Below, in pieces: positions 55,218 to 63,727 of a DNA stretch of 64,000 nucleotides. The translations under genes and the position numbers were made by a program. The notes under the pieces were generated by a model. That model was not told the origin of the DNA. It saw only the letters and a program-made list of their open reading frames with translations, and searched no databases. How positions within the stretch are numbered: the stretch's first letter is position 1; every line of letters starts with the position of its first letter. The stretch spans positions 124,001 to 188,000 of the forward strand of contig NZ_LYMM01000002.1 in NCBI RefSeq assembly GCF_002896965.1. The letters are read 5' to 3'. This DNA comes from Novosphingobium guangzhouense (lineage in GTDB: Bacteria; Pseudomonadota; Alphaproteobacteria; Sphingomonadales; Sphingomonadaceae).

Positions 55218-56495
55218 TCACGTCCGGTCCCATACCAGCGGCAGATTGCGGATCGATAGAAGCCCTGGAAACACCGTCGTGTCGGAGCCCGGTTTCGGAC
55301 GGAATTCCGGGATGCGATTGAACCATTCCTCCAGCAGCACGCGCAGTTCGCGCCGCGCCAGATGCGCGCCCAGGCAGATGTGGACCCCGCCGACGAACGT
55401 GAAGTGCCGGTTGGCCTTGCGTTCGGGATCGAAGGTGCGCGGATCTGCAAAGCGGGCGGGGTCGAAGTTCCCCGCCGGGTTCAGGCACTGGAACGAATCG
55501 CCCTTCCTCACCTGAATCCCGTGCCATTCGAAGTCCTTCGTCGCCGTGCGCGTGGATGACAGGATCGGCTGCGTGCGCAGGAATTCCTCCACCGCGCCGT
55601 TGATCAGTTCGGGCCGTTCGCGGATTGCGCGCTGGATTTCGGGCTGCAAGGCCATGCGCCGGAACATCTGCGCGATCGTGGCGGCCACGGTGTCCAGCCC
55701 GCCAAGCCACAGGAACCAGACCATGCCGATCTTCTCGTCCTCGGTCGGGGGGCGGCCTTCGATCTTTCCGTGAACGATGGCGGAGACGAGGTGGTCGTCG
55801 GGCGTGCGCTCCTTTTCGGCGATGAAGGCGCGCAGGAAATCCAGCACCCCGCGCAGCGCCGCCTGCATCTTGGAGAGGTCGCCGGAGTGCAGGATGTCCC
55901 ATTCCCAGTCGAGGAACTGTTCGAACATCTCTTCGGGAAAGCCCATCAGGCCCATGAAGATGCGCACCGGATAGACCCGGCCAAAATCCCAGGCCATGTC
56001 CACTTCGCCCTTGTCGGCGACCGCGTCGATCATTTCGACCACGACCTTGCGGATGCGCGGTTCCAGATCGCGGGTGATCCGCGCCGGAGAGAAGTAGGGC
56101 ATCAGGTAGAGCCGGTATTTCTGGTGGTCCGGCGGATCGATGGCGAGGGGGATCGACTTGAACGTTTCGCCGATCAGGCGCTGGAATTCCGCCGTGCCGG
56201 CGTTCGAAAAGTGGTCGTTGTCGGTATAGACCCGTTCGATATCGGCATAGTGCGATACTACCCAGTTGCCGCGCTGGTTGCCCGAAATCGCGCCCAGCCC
56301 ATGGCGCATCGGCGGATTGTAGAGCAGCCGGGGAATCTCTTCGCCGTTAAGCCAGGCGAAGGGTTCGTAGGGATCGACAAGGTCGTTCGGCTCGCTGCCG
56401 TTGGCGAACGAGAGATCGACCACCCGGTCCTTCGGCACGTTGTCCGGCGCTTCATAGTCCACGCGGATGTCGTCAAGCGTTCGCGATTGTGGCAT
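55218..56495 (-). CDS. Cytochrome P450
   Basis: A 425-residue soluble P450. The I-helix oxygen-binding motif is LGGLDTVAATI, and the ExxR motif lies in VEEFLRTQPILSS. The heme-binding loop is FTFVGGVHICLGAHLARREL with Cys374 as ligand. The 33 extra codons of the longer frame are not P450-like, so I start at MPQSRTLDD. Sphingomonad P450s of this size often hydroxylate terpenes, steroids or phenolic ethers. A ferredoxin partner is not seen. The divergent gene is an amidohydrolase, which may act in the same pathway. Confidence 0.93.
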   Translation of the reverse strand: MPQSRTLDDIRVDYEAPDNVPKDRVVDLSFANGSEPNDLVDPYEPFAWLNGEEIPRLLYNPPMRHGLGAISGNQRGNWVVSHYADIERVYTDNDHFSNAGTAEFQRLIGETFKSIPLAIDPPDHQKYRLYLMPYFSPARITRDLEPRIRKVVVEMIDAVADKGEVDMAWDFGRVYPVRIFMGLMGFPEEMFEQFLDWEWDILHSGDLSKMQAALRGVLDFLRAFIAEKERTPDDHLVSAIVHGKIEGRPPTEDEKIGMVWFLWLGGLDTVAATIAQMFRRMALQPEIQRAIRERPELINGAVEEFLRTQPILSSTRTATKDFEWHGIQVRKGDSFQCLNPAGNFDPARFADPRTFDPERKANRHFTFVGGVHICLGAHLARRELRVLLEEWFNRIPEFRPKPGSDTTVFPGLLSIRNLPLVWDRT

Positions 56496-56687
56496 AGTCG
56501 TCTCCCGGACGAATAGATGCCCGGACGGCCGCTCCCCAACAAGAGGGCCGTAGCTGCGCAGAATGACGCAATTGCGCCACCTCGCGCCCCGCAACGCCAG
56601 TCATCGTCCCGGCGTTGCCCTGCGCGATTGTGCGAACCCGGCCCGATTGCGAAATGAAGCCTAATCGTTTTTTCGGGAGATTGAGAG

Positions 56688-57953
56688 ATGGCTGAGTCTG
56701 ACACGCAGGAAATGGCCGCGAATGCGCGCAAGTACTGGTCTGCGGAAGGATATACCGAAGGCGGCGTGATCCGCGAGGTGGACTATGCCTCGCAGTCGGG
56801 CGGGCTCGACCCGATGTTCGAAGGCATCAAGATCGTCGATACCGACACCCACATCACCGAAGCGCCGGACCTGTTCACCAGCCGCGCTCCGGCGGGGTGG
56901 AAGGACAAGATGCCGCGCGTGGAACGGGTCAACGGCACGGACCGCTGGTTCGTGGGCAACCGCGATTTCGGCACGCTGGGCGGCAACGTCATCCGTGCCG
57001 ACAATAACAAGCTGCTGGGCCGCCTTGCCTTTCCCAAGCTGGAGCAGGCGCACCCCGGCGGCCATGAACTGAAGGCTCGCCTTCAGGCGATGGACGACAT
57101 GGGCGTCTACGCGCAGATCTGCTTCCAGAATTCGGGCGTGACGCAGGCCGGTTCGCTGATGAGCCTGGGCGATCTCGATCTCGCGCTCAAGGTCATCCAG
57201 ATCTACAACGATGCCTCGGCAGAGTTTCAGGAAACGTCGGGCCAGCGCATCTTCAACATGGCGCACCTGCCGTTCTGGGACCAGAAAGCGCTGGAAGCAG
57301 AGGCAAAGCGCTGCCACGACATCGGCCTCAAGGGCTTCGTGCTGCCCGATACCCCCGAACGCGTCGGCGTGCCCAGCTTCAACCACGATTACTGGACCCC
57401 GTTCCTGGAGATGTGCGAAGCGACCGGGATGCCGCTGAACTTCCACCTCAATGCGGCGATCGACCCCAACACGCTGACCTGGGAAGGCTTCCAGTTCGAA
57501 CAGACCCTGTCGGTGGTGGCGACGATGTTCTCGATCGGCAACGCGGCCACGCTGGGCAACTGGATGGTTTCGGGACGGCTGGATCAGCATCCCAAGCTCA
57601 AGATCGGCCTGATCGAAAGCGGCGCGGGCTGGGTGCCCTTCGCGGTTGAGGCGCTGGAGCACCAGTTCCGCGAAATGCTGCCGATCAAGCGTGACGTGCT
57701 CAAGAAGCAGCCCTGGGACTACTTCCGCGACCATTTCTTCTGCACCTTCTGGTTCGAGAAGATCGCGCCCAAGTACCTGCTGGAAATCATCGGCGTGGAC
57801 AACGTGATGTTCGAAACCGATTTCCCGCATCCCACGTCGCTCTATCCGGGCGTGCAGGAACATCTGAAGGACGTGCTGGGCGGCTACGACCACGCCACCC
57901 GCAAGAAGGTGCTGCAGGACAACGCGGTGCGCCTCTACAACCTGCCGTTCTGA
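56688..57953 (+). CDS. Amidohydrolase-2 family metal-dependent hydrolase/decarboxylase
   Basis: A 421-residue TIM-barrel protein. VDTDTHITEAPDLFTSRAPAG holds the first metal-type motif (D-x-H). The body has LPFWDQKALEAEAKRCHDIG, FHLNAAIDPNTLTWEGFQFE, GLIESGAGWVPFAVEALEHQ and the terminal NVMFETDFPHPTSLYPGVQEH. The plan resembles ACMSD/2,6-dihydroxybenzoate-type decarboxylases. Its 192-base divergent region with the P450 suggests joint control. Confidence 0.87.
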   Translation: MAESDTQEMAANARKYWSAEGYTEGGVIREVDYASQSGGLDPMFEGIKIVDTDTHITEAPDLFTSRAPAGWKDKMPRVERVNGTDRWFVGNRDFGTLGGNVIRADNNKLLGRLAFPKLEQAHPGGHELKARLQAMDDMGVYAQICFQNSGVTQAGSLMSLGDLDLALKVIQIYNDASAEFQETSGQRIFNMAHLPFWDQKALEAEAKRCHDIGLKGFVLPDTPERVGVPSFNHDYWTPFLEMCEATGMPLNFHLNAAIDPNTLTWEGFQFEQTLSVVATMFSIGNAATLGNWMVSGRLDQHPKLKIGLIESGAGWVPFAVEALEHQFREMLPIKRDVLKKQPWDYFRDHFFCTFWFEKIAPKYLLEIIGVDNVMFETDFPHPTSLYPGVQEHLKDVLGGYDHATRKKVLQDNAVRLYNLPF

Positions 57954-57963
57954 CGATGGCATT

Positions 57964-57987
57964 CCTCCCCGAGCATGCTCGGGGAGG
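57964..57987. terminator. 24-nt perfect palindrome between convergent genes
   Basis: An exact self-complementary 24-mer with core CCCCGAGCATGCTCGGGG lies between the amidohydrolase and DUF2490 stops. It would form a strong hairpin on both strands. No T run follows; it resembles dispersed intergenic palindromes used as bidirectional terminators. Confidence 0.55.
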
Positions 57988-57990
57988 GTA

Positions 57991-58704
57991 TCAGTGCCGG
58001 TAGAACAGCGTTACCGATGCAACGTGGTTCACGCGGGTTCGGCCGCGTGTCTGGTCGATGGCCTGGTTGAGATAGCCCAGTTCCAGCGTCGAGGCGCCCG
58101 GCAGGCCCACTTCGGCGCCGATAAAGCTGCGCAATTGGTCGAACCCGCCGCGCGCGCCCCAGTCCGTATCGTTGAGCGCCACGAAGCCTTCGGCATAGAC
58201 AAGCGCGTTCACCGCGTCGCTGCCGGACTTCAGAGGGTGCTCGTAGCGAATCATCTCGCGCAGGCGCCAGCCCATGTCGCCCCCGTCCGATCGCCAGCGC
58301 TGCTCCAGCCGCGTGCGCGACGACAGTTCGCCGCCCAGCGGCTTGCCCAGCGCAAGGTTCAATTGCTGGAAGCTGCGCTCCTCATTGATGTCGCGGGCGC
58401 CCTCGATGGGGGAAGCGATATGCGCATAGCCCTGATAGAGCGTTGCCGAAGGGGACAGCTTGACCCCTACCGCGCCGCGCAGCAGCAGGTGTTCCACGCG
58501 CGATATGCCGTCGCCCATGCGCGGCTGGAATTCCGCGAAATAGACCACATCGCCCGCGATCGGCCCCATCGCCGTCAGGTTGATCCACGCCTGTTCGTCC
58601 TGCGTCGTCTCGGCAAGGGCCGGGGTGGCGGCGGTGAGGGCGAGGGGGGGAAGGGCGGCAGCGGCGAGCGCGAGGAATGCGGGGCGAAAAGGGCGCGGAA
58701 TCAT
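57991..58704 (-). CDS. DUF2490 outer-membrane protein
   Basis: A 237-residue protein with a signal peptide (LALAAAALPPLALTAATPALA) and alternating amphipathic strands: EQAWINLTAMGPIAGDVVYF, TLYQGYAHIASPIEGARDIN, QLNLALGKPLGGELSSRTRLEQR. These match DUF2490, a predicted small outer-membrane beta-barrel. The last residues (VNHVASVTLFYRH) fit a C-terminal strand. Function is unknown. Confidence 0.85.
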   Translation of the reverse strand: MIPRPFRPAFLALAAAALPPLALTAATPALAETTQDEQAWINLTAMGPIAGDVVYFAEFQPRMGDGISRVEHLLLRGAVGVKLSPSATLYQGYAHIASPIEGARDINEERSFQQLNLALGKPLGGELSSRTRLEQRWRSDGGDMGWRLREMIRYEHPLKSGSDAVNALVYAEGFVALNDTDWGARGGFDQLRSFIGAEVGLPGASTLELGYLNQAIDQTRGRTRVNHVASVTLFYRH

Positions 58705-58846
58705 GCCGCCGGGATATGGCTGGAACGTGTCGCGTTGGTTGCCGCGTCGTCAGGTCTTGTGTCGCCGCCGATGCGTAAAGCCCTCTTTCGCAAAGCGCGA
58801 TCCCGGCATAGTCTGGCGGTCCAATAAGAAGCAGGAGAGGTGTTGC

Positions 58847-59035
58847 ATGTTCGTGAAGTTCACCGGGGCAGACCGTACCGCCATCGCCATCAATGCCTCG
58901 CAGGTAACCTTTGTGTCGCAAGTGACCGAAGGCACCCGCGTCCGCTTCGGAGAGGGCCGCTCGGTCACCGTGGTAGAGCCGCTCGACGAAGTGATGGAGC
59001 GGCTGAACAGGACACTGTCCTTCCCGGAAACCTGA
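58847..59035 (+). CDS. Small hypothetical protein (62 aa)
   Basis: A 62-residue ORF starting MFVKFTGADRTAIAINASQV with a good ribosome site (AGGAGAGG) 6 bases before the ATG. It has alternating strands and a C-terminal helix (LDEVMERLNRTLSF). No family was recognised. It is likely real because of the site and the composition, and it is convergent with the next gene, with stops 4 bases apart. Confidence 0.7.
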   Translation: MFVKFTGADRTAIAINASQVTFVSQVTEGTRVRFGEGRSVTVVEPLDEVMERLNRTLSFPET

Positions 59036-59039
59036 CGGC

Positions 59040-59582
59040 CTATTCCGGTTTCCACCGCCGCAGCCGGGCGCGCACTTCGGCGACCAGTTCGTCGAAGGTC
59101 GCGACCCGCGTGATGCCGTAGCGTTCGGCGGTGATATCGACGTTGCCCTTGCGCCAGAACCCGTCCGGGCAAAGCAGCACCACTTTCCCGCTGCGGCCGT
59201 GCAGGCCCAGTTCCAGCAGGCTGATCGGGCTTTGCGTGCCGGGCGCCAGATACATGACGATGACGTCCGCGCTGTCGAGGGCGGAGAGTTCCCATTCGAC
59301 CTGACGGCGGAACTGCGGCTCCTCGGCCACCGGCTTCCAGGCCGGATTCCAATCCGGGCGGCGCGGGTTGAGCAGGATCGCGGGCTCGTTCGCCAGGGCG
59401 GCGATCAGGTCGGCCTGCCAGTCGCGCGCGACGCCCATCTCGATGCTGCCGCCCAGGAACACGCGCGCACGTTCATGCGTGGCGGGCAGGGGCGCGGGCG
59501 AGGTCACTACTTCGGCCGCGGTTGCCGAAGTGGCGGCCAGCGGCAAGGTCAGCAGGGCGGCGGCCAGACTGCGCAACGCCAT
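59040..59582 (-). CDS. Nucleoside 2-deoxyribosyltransferase-like protein with signal peptide
   Basis: A 180-residue protein. The N-terminus is a signal peptide (MALRSLAAALLTLPLAATSA, cleavage likely after ATA). The rest matches the nucleoside 2-deoxyribosyltransferase fold: RVFLGGSIEMGVARDWQADL, LLNPRRPDWNP, RRQVEWELSALDSADVIVMY, PISLLELGLHGRSGKVVLLC. Known members are cytoplasmic or phage enzymes that swap bases on deoxynucleosides. Here export to the periplasm is predicted. It is coupled to gloB, with start and stop sharing one base. Confidence 0.78.
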   Translation of the reverse strand: MALRSLAAALLTLPLAATSATAAEVVTSPAPLPATHERARVFLGGSIEMGVARDWQADLIAALANEPAILLNPRRPDWNPAWKPVAEEPQFRRQVEWELSALDSADVIVMYLAPGTQSPISLLELGLHGRSGKVVLLCPDGFWRKGNVDITAERYGITRVATFDELVAEVRARLRRWKPE

Positions 59583-60343
59583 CAGAACGTATCCTTGGCC
59601 GCGCGCAGGGCCGCGAAAGTCGCCACCGCATCGCCGGGGTGGCCCCAGCGTTGCTGGATGTCCGGGGCGTCGGCGCGCAGGAAGGGATTGGTCCGCAATT
59701 CGCGCTCAAGCTTGGTCGGCACCGTCGGCAGACCCTTGTCGCGCAGGCGGGCGATTTCTTCGGCATAAGCCTGAAGGTCCGCGTTGTCCGGGTCGGCATG
59801 GAGCGCGAAGCGCGCGTTGGACGCAGTGTATTCGTGTGCGCAGTAGATCATGGTTTCGCCGGGCAGCGCTTTCAGCCGTTCCAGCGAGGCCCAGAACTGC
59901 TCCGGATTGCCTTCGAACATGCGCCCGCAGCCCAGCGCGAACAGCGCGTCGCCCACAAAGGCGATGGACGATCCGCGCAAGTGGTAGGCGACGTGCCCGT
60001 CGGTGTGCCCGCCGACATCGATGACAAGCGCCTGCCGGTCGCCGATGGAGACGACATCGCCCTGGCCCACGGTGCGATCGACCGCTTCGATTTTGCCCGC
60101 ATCGCCGGTCGGAGCCGTGATCCGGCAGCCGGTGGCGGCCTTGATCGCCGCATTGCCGCCGGCATGGTCGGGGTGCCAGTGGGTGTTCCAGATCTGCGTG
60201 ATCTGCCAGCCCTTGCGCCCCGCCTGCCGCAGATATTCGTCGGCATCGGGGGTGTCGATGCACACCGTCTCCTGGCTTGCGGGATCGTGCAGCAGGTAGC
60301 CGTAGTTGTCGGACAGACAGGGGAACTGGTGGACTTCGAGCAT
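59582..60343 (-). CDS. gloB: Hydroxyacylglutathione hydrolase (glyoxalase II)
   Basis: A 253-residue metallo-beta-lactamase-fold enzyme. The two-metal motif is NTHWHPDHAGGNAAI, followed by DVGGHTDGHVAY and FVGDALFALGCGRMFEG. The C-terminal helical domain has YCAHEYTASNARFAL and the typical LRTNPFLR. The start MLEVHQFPCLSDNYGYL is the family start. It hydrolyses S-lactoylglutathione in methylglyoxal detoxification. Confidence 0.95.
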   Translation of the reverse strand: MLEVHQFPCLSDNYGYLLHDPASQETVCIDTPDADEYLRQAGRKGWQITQIWNTHWHPDHAGGNAAIKAATGCRITAPTGDAGKIEAVDRTVGQGDVVSIGDRQALVIDVGGHTDGHVAYHLRGSSIAFVGDALFALGCGRMFEGNPEQFWASLERLKALPGETMIYCAHEYTASNARFALHADPDNADLQAYAEEIARLRDKGLPTVPTKLERELRTNPFLRADAPDIQQRWGHPGDAVATFAALRAAKDTF

Positions 60344-60431
60344 CGATACTCTCCTTGCGGAAAGTGATGTAGGCGCTTGCCGCCCGCCGGGAAAGGGCGC
60401 GCCTGCATCACTTTTCCGCAAGGCAAAGGCA

Positions 60432-60467
60432 CAAAGCAAAAGCCCGCCCGGATCGCTCCGGACGGGC
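60432..60467 (-). terminator. Rho-independent terminator of rpsA
   Basis: An 11-bp stem with one mismatch (GCCCGCCCGGA with TCCGGACGGGC, 4-base loop), followed on the minus strand by TTTTGCTTTG. It lies about 40 bases beyond the rpsA stop. Confidence 0.85.
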
Positions 60468-60505
60468 CTTTACTGTTTCAGCTTCGATGAAGCCGAAGAA
60501 CGTTC

Positions 60506-62215
60506 TTACGAACGGTTCTTCAGAGCTTCTCCGAGGATGTCGCCGAGCGAAGCGCCCGAATCCGACGAACCGTACTGCTCCACTGCTTCCTTCTCTTCAG
60601 CCAGCTGGCGGGCCTTGACCGAGAAGTTCGGCTTCTTGGAACGGTCGAAACCGGTGACCATGGCGTCCAGCTTCTGGCCGACCTGGAAGCGGTCGGGGCG
60701 CTGTTCGTCGCGGTCGCGGCCGAGGTCCGAACGCTTGATGAAGCCGGTGGCGCCATCGTCGCCAGCCTGGACTTCCAGACCGCCGTCGCGAACTTCGAGA
60801 ACGGTGACGGTGACGACCTGGCCACGGCGCAGGTTGCCTTCGGCAGCCGACGAACCGCCAGCGGCCGGAGCGCCACGCTCAAGCTGCTTCATGCCGAGCG
60901 AGATGCGCTCCTTCTCGACGTCGACGTCGAGAACCACGGCCGAAACCTGCTCGCCCTTGCGGTGCAGGGCCAGCGCGTCTTCGCCCGAGATGCCCCATGC
61001 GATGTCCGACATGTGGACCATGCCGTCCACGTCGCCGTCGAGGCCGATGAACAGACCGAATTCGGTCGCGTTCTTGACTTCGCCTTCGACCTGCGAACCA
61101 ACCGGGTGACGTTCTGCGAACGCTTCCCAGGGGTTCTGCTGAGCCTGCTTGAGGCCGAGCGAGATGCGGCGCTTGTCCGAATCGACTTCGAGCACGACCA
61201 CTTCGACTTCCTGCGAGGTCGAGACGATCTTGCCGGGGTGGACGTTCTTCTTGGTCCAGGACATTTCCGAAACGTGGACAAGGCCCTCGATCCCGGCTTC
61301 CAGCTCCACGAAGGCGCCGTATTCGGTGATGTTGGTGACAGTGCCCTGCAGCTTCGCGCCGACCGGGTACTTGACCGATGCGCCTTCCCACGGATCGCTT
61401 TCGAGCTGCTTCATGCCGAGGCTGATGCGCTGCGTGTCCGAGTTGATGCGGATGATCTGGACCTTCACGGTGTCGCCGATGGCGATCACTTCGCTCGGGT
61501 GGTTGACGCGCTTGTAGCTCATGTCGGTGACATGGAGCAGGCCGTCGATGCCGCCCAGGTCAACGAACGCACCGTAGTCGGTGATGTTCTTGACGACGCC
61601 GTCGATGACCTGGCCTTCGCTCAGCTTGTCGATCAGTTCGCTGCGCTGTTCGGCGCGGGTTTCTTCGAGGACGGCGCGGCGCGACACGACGATGTTGCCA
61701 CGGCGACGGTCCATCTTCAGGATCTGGAAGGGCTGCGGCACGTCCATCAGCGGGGTGACGTCGCGCACGGGGCGGATGTCGACCTGCGAGCCGGGGAGGA
61801 ACGCAACGGCGCCGTCGAGGTCGACGGTGAAGCCGCCCTTGACGCGGCCGAAGATCACGCCTTCGACGCGCTTGCCTTCACCGAATTCGTTTTCGAGCTT
61901 GTCCCACGCAGCTTCGCGGCGGGCGCGGTCGCGCGACAGCATGGCTTCGCCGTCGGCGTTTTCGACGCGGTCGACGTAGACTTCGACTTCGTCACCGACC
62001 TTCAGGCCGTGGTCGTCTTCGCCACGAGCGAATTCGCGCAGCGACACGCGGCCTTCGCTCTTGAGGCCCACGTCGATGACAGCCTTGTCGTTCTCGATCG
62101 CGGTGACGGTGCCCTTGACGACGCGGCCTTCGAAGCCGTCATCGGCGACGCCGCCGAGCTGCTCGTCGAGCATCTTCGCGAAATCGTCGCGGGTCGGATT
62201 GGCAACAGATGCCAT
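60506..62215 (-). CDS. rpsA: 30S ribosomal protein S1
   Basis: A 569-residue S1. It starts MASVANPTRDDFAKMLDEQL with AAGGAA upstream; the much longer open frame is noise. Six S1/OB repeats are visible, for example GTVTAIENDKAVIDVGLKSE, GVVKNITDYGAFVDLGGIDG, GTVTNITEYGAFVELEAGIE and GEVKNATEFGLFIGLDGDVD. The C-terminus is short and basic. It binds mRNA at initiation. The cytidylate kinase gene that often precedes rpsA is not present here. Confidence 0.97.
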   Translation of the reverse strand: MASVANPTRDDFAKMLDEQLGGVADDGFEGRVVKGTVTAIENDKAVIDVGLKSEGRVSLREFARGEDDHGLKVGDEVEVYVDRVENADGEAMLSRDRARREAAWDKLENEFGEGKRVEGVIFGRVKGGFTVDLDGAVAFLPGSQVDIRPVRDVTPLMDVPQPFQILKMDRRRGNIVVSRRAVLEETRAEQRSELIDKLSEGQVIDGVVKNITDYGAFVDLGGIDGLLHVTDMSYKRVNHPSEVIAIGDTVKVQIIRINSDTQRISLGMKQLESDPWEGASVKYPVGAKLQGTVTNITEYGAFVELEAGIEGLVHVSEMSWTKKNVHPGKIVSTSQEVEVVVLEVDSDKRRISLGLKQAQQNPWEAFAERHPVGSQVEGEVKNATEFGLFIGLDGDVDGMVHMSDIAWGISGEDALALHRKGEQVSAVVLDVDVEKERISLGMKQLERGAPAAGGSSAAEGNLRRGQVVTVTVLEVRDGGLEVQAGDDGATGFIKRSDLGRDRDEQRPDRFQVGQKLDAMVTGFDRSKKPNFSVKARQLAEEKEAVEQYGSSDSGASLGDILGEALKNRS

Positions 62216-62738
62216 TAAGACATTTCCTTCGTTCGATTTTTCCGGCCTGGCGGTTGGATCCGCCGGTCTTTTCTCCGCTGCCTGCACCATGCAGGAAAAC
62301 GGGCCAAAGGGGCCGAACTGCCGCGGCGACCGGATGCCGTTCGCGGCGTCCTTCGGGCAGATGCCTTTCTGGACCCGGCGCCCATACGCGCGAGACGGGC
62401 GAAATGCAAGGGTTTTGGCGGTGCGGGTGCGTGTGGATAGAGGGCGATGGGGGGCTGTAATGGCCGGTTGGCGACCGTCTGGTTCGGAGCCGGCTTGAAG
62501 AGATAGCCAACGTTCAGTCGGAGCGAGTCGCTGGCCTTGAATGGGCGGGCAGGTACCATCCATGATTTCCGCTACGATCCGAGACAATAGCGCATGAAGC
62601 GCGCATATTCTTGCAAAAATAGAGAATGTGTTTCCCGACCTCGCCTCCTTATCCGGCCTGCCCAACACTCGTAGTGTGTCCCCATCAAGCTGACGCTGGC
62701 TGCTTAATGTCAGCGTCGATCTTGTGAGAGAGGACAAG
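62216..62738. other. Intergenic region between rpsA and dioxygenase gene
   Basis: This 523-base gap holds no convincing gene. Bases 62216-62270 are probably the rpsA leader, with a 5-bp GGCGG/CCGCC stem at 62249-62264 that might be an S1 feedback structure. From about 62560 to 62640 the sequence is less GC-rich and is probably the dioxygenase promoter side. A minus-strand ORF at 62215-62559 looks like noise. Confidence 0.5.
62665..62717. promoter_or_regulatory. Two inverted repeats upstream of the dioxygenase gene
   Basis: ACACTcgtAGTGT (62665-62677) and GACGCTG...CAGCGTC (62692-62717, 12-base spacer) lie 22-75 bases before the ATG at 62739. They have the size and position of operators for a MarR/IclR/LysR-type regulator. 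No such gene is in the window. Confidence 0.35.
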
Positions 62739-63659
62739 ATGGTCGCACACGTTCCCGAGAAGTCCTTCCAGGCTGACAAGCCGGAAATCGACGGAAGCTA
62801 TTTCGTCGAGGAAGGCTCTGCCGAAATCGTCAATTCACGCATGGGCGATGCAGCCAACCCCAGACTTCGCGAAGTGCTGGGCGCGATCACGCGCCACCTT
62901 CACGCGGCGGTCAAGGAAGTCGAGCCGACGCACGAGGAATGGTTCGCTGCGATCGAGTTCCTGACTAAGACCGGGCAGATCTGCTCAGACTGGCGCCAGG
63001 AATACATCCTGCTTTCCGACGTGCTGGGCGTGACCATGCTTGTCGACGCCATCAACCACCGCCGTCCGAGTGGCGCGACTCCCAATACCATTCTCGGCCC
63101 GTTCTACGTCGAGGGCGCGCCGCGTTATGCCAACGGCGCCAACATCTGCCTAGACCACAAGGGCCTGCCGACGCTGGTGCGCGGCCGCGTGTCGGACATC
63201 GAAGGCAATCCGATCGCCGGCGCCACGCTGGACGTGTGGCAGACCAACGACGATGGTTTTTACGACGTGCAGCAGAAGGGTGTGCAGCCCGACTACAACC
63301 TGCGCGGGCTGTTCACCTCGGAGGCTGACGGGCGGTACTGGTTCCAGACCGTCAAGCCGCGCTTCTATCCGATCCCCTACGACGGACCGGTCGGCAAGCT
63401 GCTCAAGGCGGTGGATCGCCATCCCAACCGCGCGGCGCACCTGCATTTCATCGTCGAGGCGCAGGGTTTCCAGCAGGTCATCACCCACATCTTCACGCCT
63501 GACTGCCCGTACATGCAGCAGGACGCGGTGTTCGGCGTGAAGCGAGAGCTGGTGGCCGAATTCCAGGAAATCGACGACCCGCAGATGGCGGCGGAATACG
63601 GGATGCCCAATCCGTTCCTGCTGGTCGAATGGGACTTCGTGCTCGCTCCGGCGAAGTAA
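62739..63659 (+). CDS. Intradiol ring-cleavage dioxygenase (catechol/hydroxyquinol 1,2-dioxygenase family)
   Basis: A 306-residue non-heme Fe(III) dioxygenase. The N-terminal helical domain is typical of hydroxyquinol-type enzymes (EVEPTHEEWFAAIEFLTKTG). The Fe ligands are Tyr in GPFYVEGAPRY, Tyr in RFYPIPYDGPVG and the His pair in AAHLHFIVEA. It cleaves an aromatic diol between the two hydroxyls to give a muconate-type acid. The start has AGAGAGGACAAG. An isomerase-like gene follows 68 bases later. Confidence 0.92.
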   Translation: MVAHVPEKSFQADKPEIDGSYFVEEGSAEIVNSRMGDAANPRLREVLGAITRHLHAAVKEVEPTHEEWFAAIEFLTKTGQICSDWRQEYILLSDVLGVTMLVDAINHRRPSGATPNTILGPFYVEGAPRYANGANICLDHKGLPTLVRGRVSDIEGNPIAGATLDVWQTNDDGFYDVQQKGVQPDYNLRGLFTSEADGRYWFQTVKPRFYPIPYDGPVGKLLKAVDRHPNRAAHLHFIVEAQGFQQVITHIFTPDCPYMQQDAVFGVKRELVAEFQEIDDPQMAAEYGMPNPFLLVEWDFVLAPAK

Positions 63660-63727
63660 GCCAGGCGCGGCGCGCGACCCGTCTCAAGCGGGCGCGCAGA
63701 CTTCATACAACTGAGATGGATGCTATC

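Noticed and set aside
62215..62559. A minus-strand ORF whose first residues (SLRLNVGYLF) look like an outer-membrane barrel end
   Set aside because: The resemblance covers about ten residues, with stops just upstream and no barrel sequence. It is too weak to call a remnant gene.
62216..62779. An upstream extension of the rpsA frame
   Set aside because: S1 proteins start at MASVANP-type sequence with a ribosome site; the extension has no S1 repeat.
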